A stretch of 64,000 bases of DNA from Candidatus Regiella endosymbiont of Tuberolachnus salignus (lineage in GTDB: Bacteria > Pseudomonadota > Gammaproteobacteria > Enterobacterales > Enterobacteriaceae). The position numbers and the translations under genes were made by a program. Shown piece after piece: positions 62,091 through 64,000 of the stretch. The stretch spans positions 2,559,436-2,623,435 of the forward strand of contig NZ_OZ026542.1 in the NCBI RefSeq assembly GCF_964020115.1. The letters run 5' to 3'. Under the pieces are notes generated by a model. It had not been told where the DNA came from. It saw only the letters and a program-made list of their open reading frames with translations, and did no database searches. Position 1 is the first letter of the stretch, and each line of letters begins with the position of its first letter.

Positions 62091-64000
62091 ATGGAAAAGA
62101 AAGTAACGGAACCTGTCTATTATATGAAAGAAAATGAAAGGGAGATTGATATATTTAAAACATCGCCAGATTTTGAAGTGTTCAAAAAACAATATGAAGA
62201 GGCGATTAATAAGATTATTCAGTTTTACAATGAACATAGTCCTGATAAAGGGCGTGAAATTCTTATCGGGGAGGAGGGAAATAGTAGCGACACGGTGGAG
62301 AATATGTTCACCCGATTTAAACAGCGTTTATTTACCAAGAATGCTGTTCCTGCTTACCTTCATAGCTTATATCATGCAAAACGACCGATGGAAGAAATTG
62401 CGCAAAGTCTGGTAAAAACCTCGGGGATTGCGCTTAAAGTAAAATTGGCTGAAATTCAGGAGCTGGCAAAAAAAATTAAATTTTGCGCTTCGAGCGTTCA
62501 TAGTTACGTCCTGAGCACTAAACTTAACCTGAGTCACTATTCAGGTGATCTCGCTGCTGATTTATTGGCATATACAAACAGGGTTACCCGTGATGTTATC
62601 AAGGCATTTACCGCGCATCACTCCATCTTACGGCATAGCGATATACACACCTTTAACGCCTACTGGAATGGTTTTAGCAAAGAATTACGCCTTGCGCCGA
62701 TTACCGATCCACTTGCACAATCCATCACTCTCAGCCCTCAAAAGTACCACGCTTGTCATCACGCCCTCCGGCAAGCGCTCACGCCCTATAACATTACGGA
62801 TCAACTGGCTAAAAATTATCTGAACAATCTGTGCGTTATCCTCGGTAAGGAGCCAGTGGCATGGGGGATGATACAAAACACTATCGCAAATTCTAAGGCG
62901 TATTATAAAGATATCAACGTCAGCGCTTTAATGGAGGAGCCTGTTGAAGGTGAAGAAAAATACCGGTTACGATCCGATCCCCTTTGGCTGCAAGTTGAGA
63001 TAGCTAAACAACTCTCTTTTTTACCATCAGAAAGCACATGGCCAAATAATGCAGGTGGGTTGATAGAAACCGTCACCGAGGATGCTGAGGGCAATAAACT
63101 CCAGCGCCTGGTTGATCTATTTTGGCGGGTAACTCCAGAGGGTAACATCAGCCAGCCTGATATCAATTGCCTTGGTAAGATTATCGATCAGGTCAATCCT
63201 GCGCAGCTGATGAAAATCATTGCGCAAACCTGCGATCAAGACGCACCACTACTGAGCCAAATTAATCCTCAGAGGCTGCCCACCGCTAATCTGCAAGATA
63301 TCCGTACATTTTTCTCAAAATTGGGTGATGAGGGTAGCATTGATTATATAACCACTCACAAGGCGTGGTTCCAAAATCTAGAAGCCAATCTTACGCTATT
63401 AATACCGATTATCTCCAGGCTAGATGAGGCTAAACTGGCCACGATTTCGGCTGATTTATTGGGTGGAATGAAAGCCAAAGATATCGACAATGTTTTCAAA
63501 TATTGGGCTGCCAGCAATATTATGCCTAGAGATAATTTATTGAAAATCTTATACCAACAGGCACTCAAGATCGATTTTAATGACAACATGCCCCGTCTGA
63601 GCCGTATTTTTCGTCAGTTTTTGGTATTAGCCATCAAAACAAAAAATCAGCCGATGGTCAAAACATTATCTGAACAGATCCCTTATAACGATGGCCTGCT
63701 GTACTACGCGGTTGTCAGTAAAGATGTGGCAATCTTGAAGACATTACTGGAGGCTAACGTGGATCCTAACGAGCCAAGTTTGCATGCACACTTTTCTATT
63801 TTGCAAGACGCTGTTTTATCACAGAACCCTACACTGATAGAGGTGTTGCTTGCGCATTATGCGCGAGATGATTCGGCGGATGCACTGATGGAAGCCATAC
63901 AACAGGGCAATGTTGAGATGGTCGAGCGGTTATCAAAGATAGTCCGCTGCCGTGGCCGCTTCACGTCAATTTATCCGCGTATGCTGTCACTGGCAGAAAA
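62091..64000 (+). CDS. Large unknown protein with C-terminal ankyrin-like repeats, open at window end; candidate effector
   Basis: An uninterrupted frame of at least 636 codons from ATG 62091 (MEKKVTEPVYYMKENEREID) to the last base; an in-frame stop lies 5 codons upstream. I do not recognise residues 1-520, which are mostly helical without membrane segments or a signal peptide. From about residue 540, LLYYAVVSKDVAILKTLLEANVDPN, then LQDAVLSQNPTLIEVLLAHYA and LMEAIQQGNVEMVERLSKI look like ankyrin units. No clear ribosome site. Ankyrin proteins next to a type III locus in a symbiont are often injected, but this is inference. Confidence 0.75.
   Translation, partial: MEKKVTEPVYYMKENEREIDIFKTSPDFEVFKKQYEEAINKIIQFYNEHSPDKGREILIGEEGNSSDTVENMFTRFKQRLFTKNAVPAYLHSLYHAKRPMEEIAQSLVKTSGIALKVKLAEIQELAKKIKFCASSVHSYVLSTKLNLSHYSGDLAADLLAYTNRVTRDVIKAFTAHHSILRHSDIHTFNAYWNGFSKELRLAPITDPLAQSITLSPQKYHACHHALRQALTPYNITDQLAKNYLNNLCVILGKEPVAWGMIQNTIANSKAYYKDINVSALMEEPVEGEEKYRLRSDPLWLQVEIAKQLSFLPSESTWPNNAGGLIETVTEDAEGNKLQRLVDLFWRVTPEGNISQPDINCLGKIIDQVNPAQLMKIIAQTCDQDAPLLSQINPQRLPTANLQDIRTFFSKLGDEGSIDYITTHKAWFQNLEANLTLLIPIISRLDEAKLATISADLLGGMKAKDIDNVFKYWAASNIMPRDNLLKILYQQALKIDFNDNMPRLSRIFRQFLVLAIKTKNQPMVKTLSEQIPYNDGLLYYAVVSKDVAILKTLLEANVDPNEPSLHAHFSILQDAVLSQNPTLIEVLLAHYARDDSADALMEAIQQGNVEMVERLSKIVRCRGRFTSIYPRMLSLAE

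Overview
The window comes from an AT-rich enterobacterial genome. Many proteins (GlyQ/GlyS, DnaA, DnaN, GyrB, RelA, OmpA, FolE, GltL, SsaV and others) align almost residue for residue with my memory of the E. coli/Yersinia/Salmonella versions. The genome looks like a decaying, host-restricted symbiont of the Regiella/Hamiltonella/Sodalis/Arsenophonus sort. It is crowded with short palindromic elements, insertion-sequence (IS) wrecks and gene loss at usually stable loci, while a large virulence-type secretion locus is kept. The genus is my inference and was not tested by any search.

Layout. 1-1720: end of a fimbrial usher gene plus a chaperone. 1801-4790: glyQS. 5020-5874: unknown repeat protein. 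6113-6955: rlmJ. 7117-8999: two tandem paralogues with tyrosine/aspartate-rich repeats. 9354-10286: 2H phosphoesterase. 10640-12477: orphan gltL, a tnpB relic and tfoX/sxy. 13373-15204: ompA and folE. 15226-16242: IS200/IS605 wreck. 16265-21829: sanA, maeA, a truncated metG, ubiG. 22150-25590: S66 carboxypeptidase, yidC, yidD, rnpA, rpmH. 26116-33674: dnaA, dnaN, a recF relic, gyrB, relA. 33929-41230: alpha-type (CS1/CFA-I-like) fimbrial operon whose tip-subunit gene is split by an intact IS21-family element. 41227-58775: a SPI-2-type type III secretion locus on the minus strand. 59260-61792: feoB and feoC. 62091-end: an open reading frame that runs off the window and ends in ankyrin-like sequence, a candidate effector.

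The secretion locus reads sseA-sseB-sscA-sseC-sseD, then a small LcrR-like gene, an AraC-type regulator, then ssaG-H-I-J-(sctK)-K-L-M-V-N-O-P-Q-R-S-T-U. This is the SPI-2 gene order, and most genes overlap or nearly touch. Needle, rod, inner ring lipoprotein, ATPase complex, gatekeeper, C-ring and export gate are all present. Secretin (SctC) and the outer inner-membrane ring protein (SctD) are not in the window.

Three dispersed short-element families explain most intergenic space. Family 1 is about 135-145 bp with ends TAGACCTCTT.../...AAGAGGTCTA. Family 2 is about 140-160 bp with ends AGAGCCTATTC.../...GAATAGGCTCT. Family 3 is about 64-145 bp, ERIC-like, with ends TATACCC.../...GGGTATA. They sit directly at stop codons, supply stop codons to some genes, nest inside each other within the secretion locus, and mark the sites where recF, and apparently mnmE and other neighbours, have gone.
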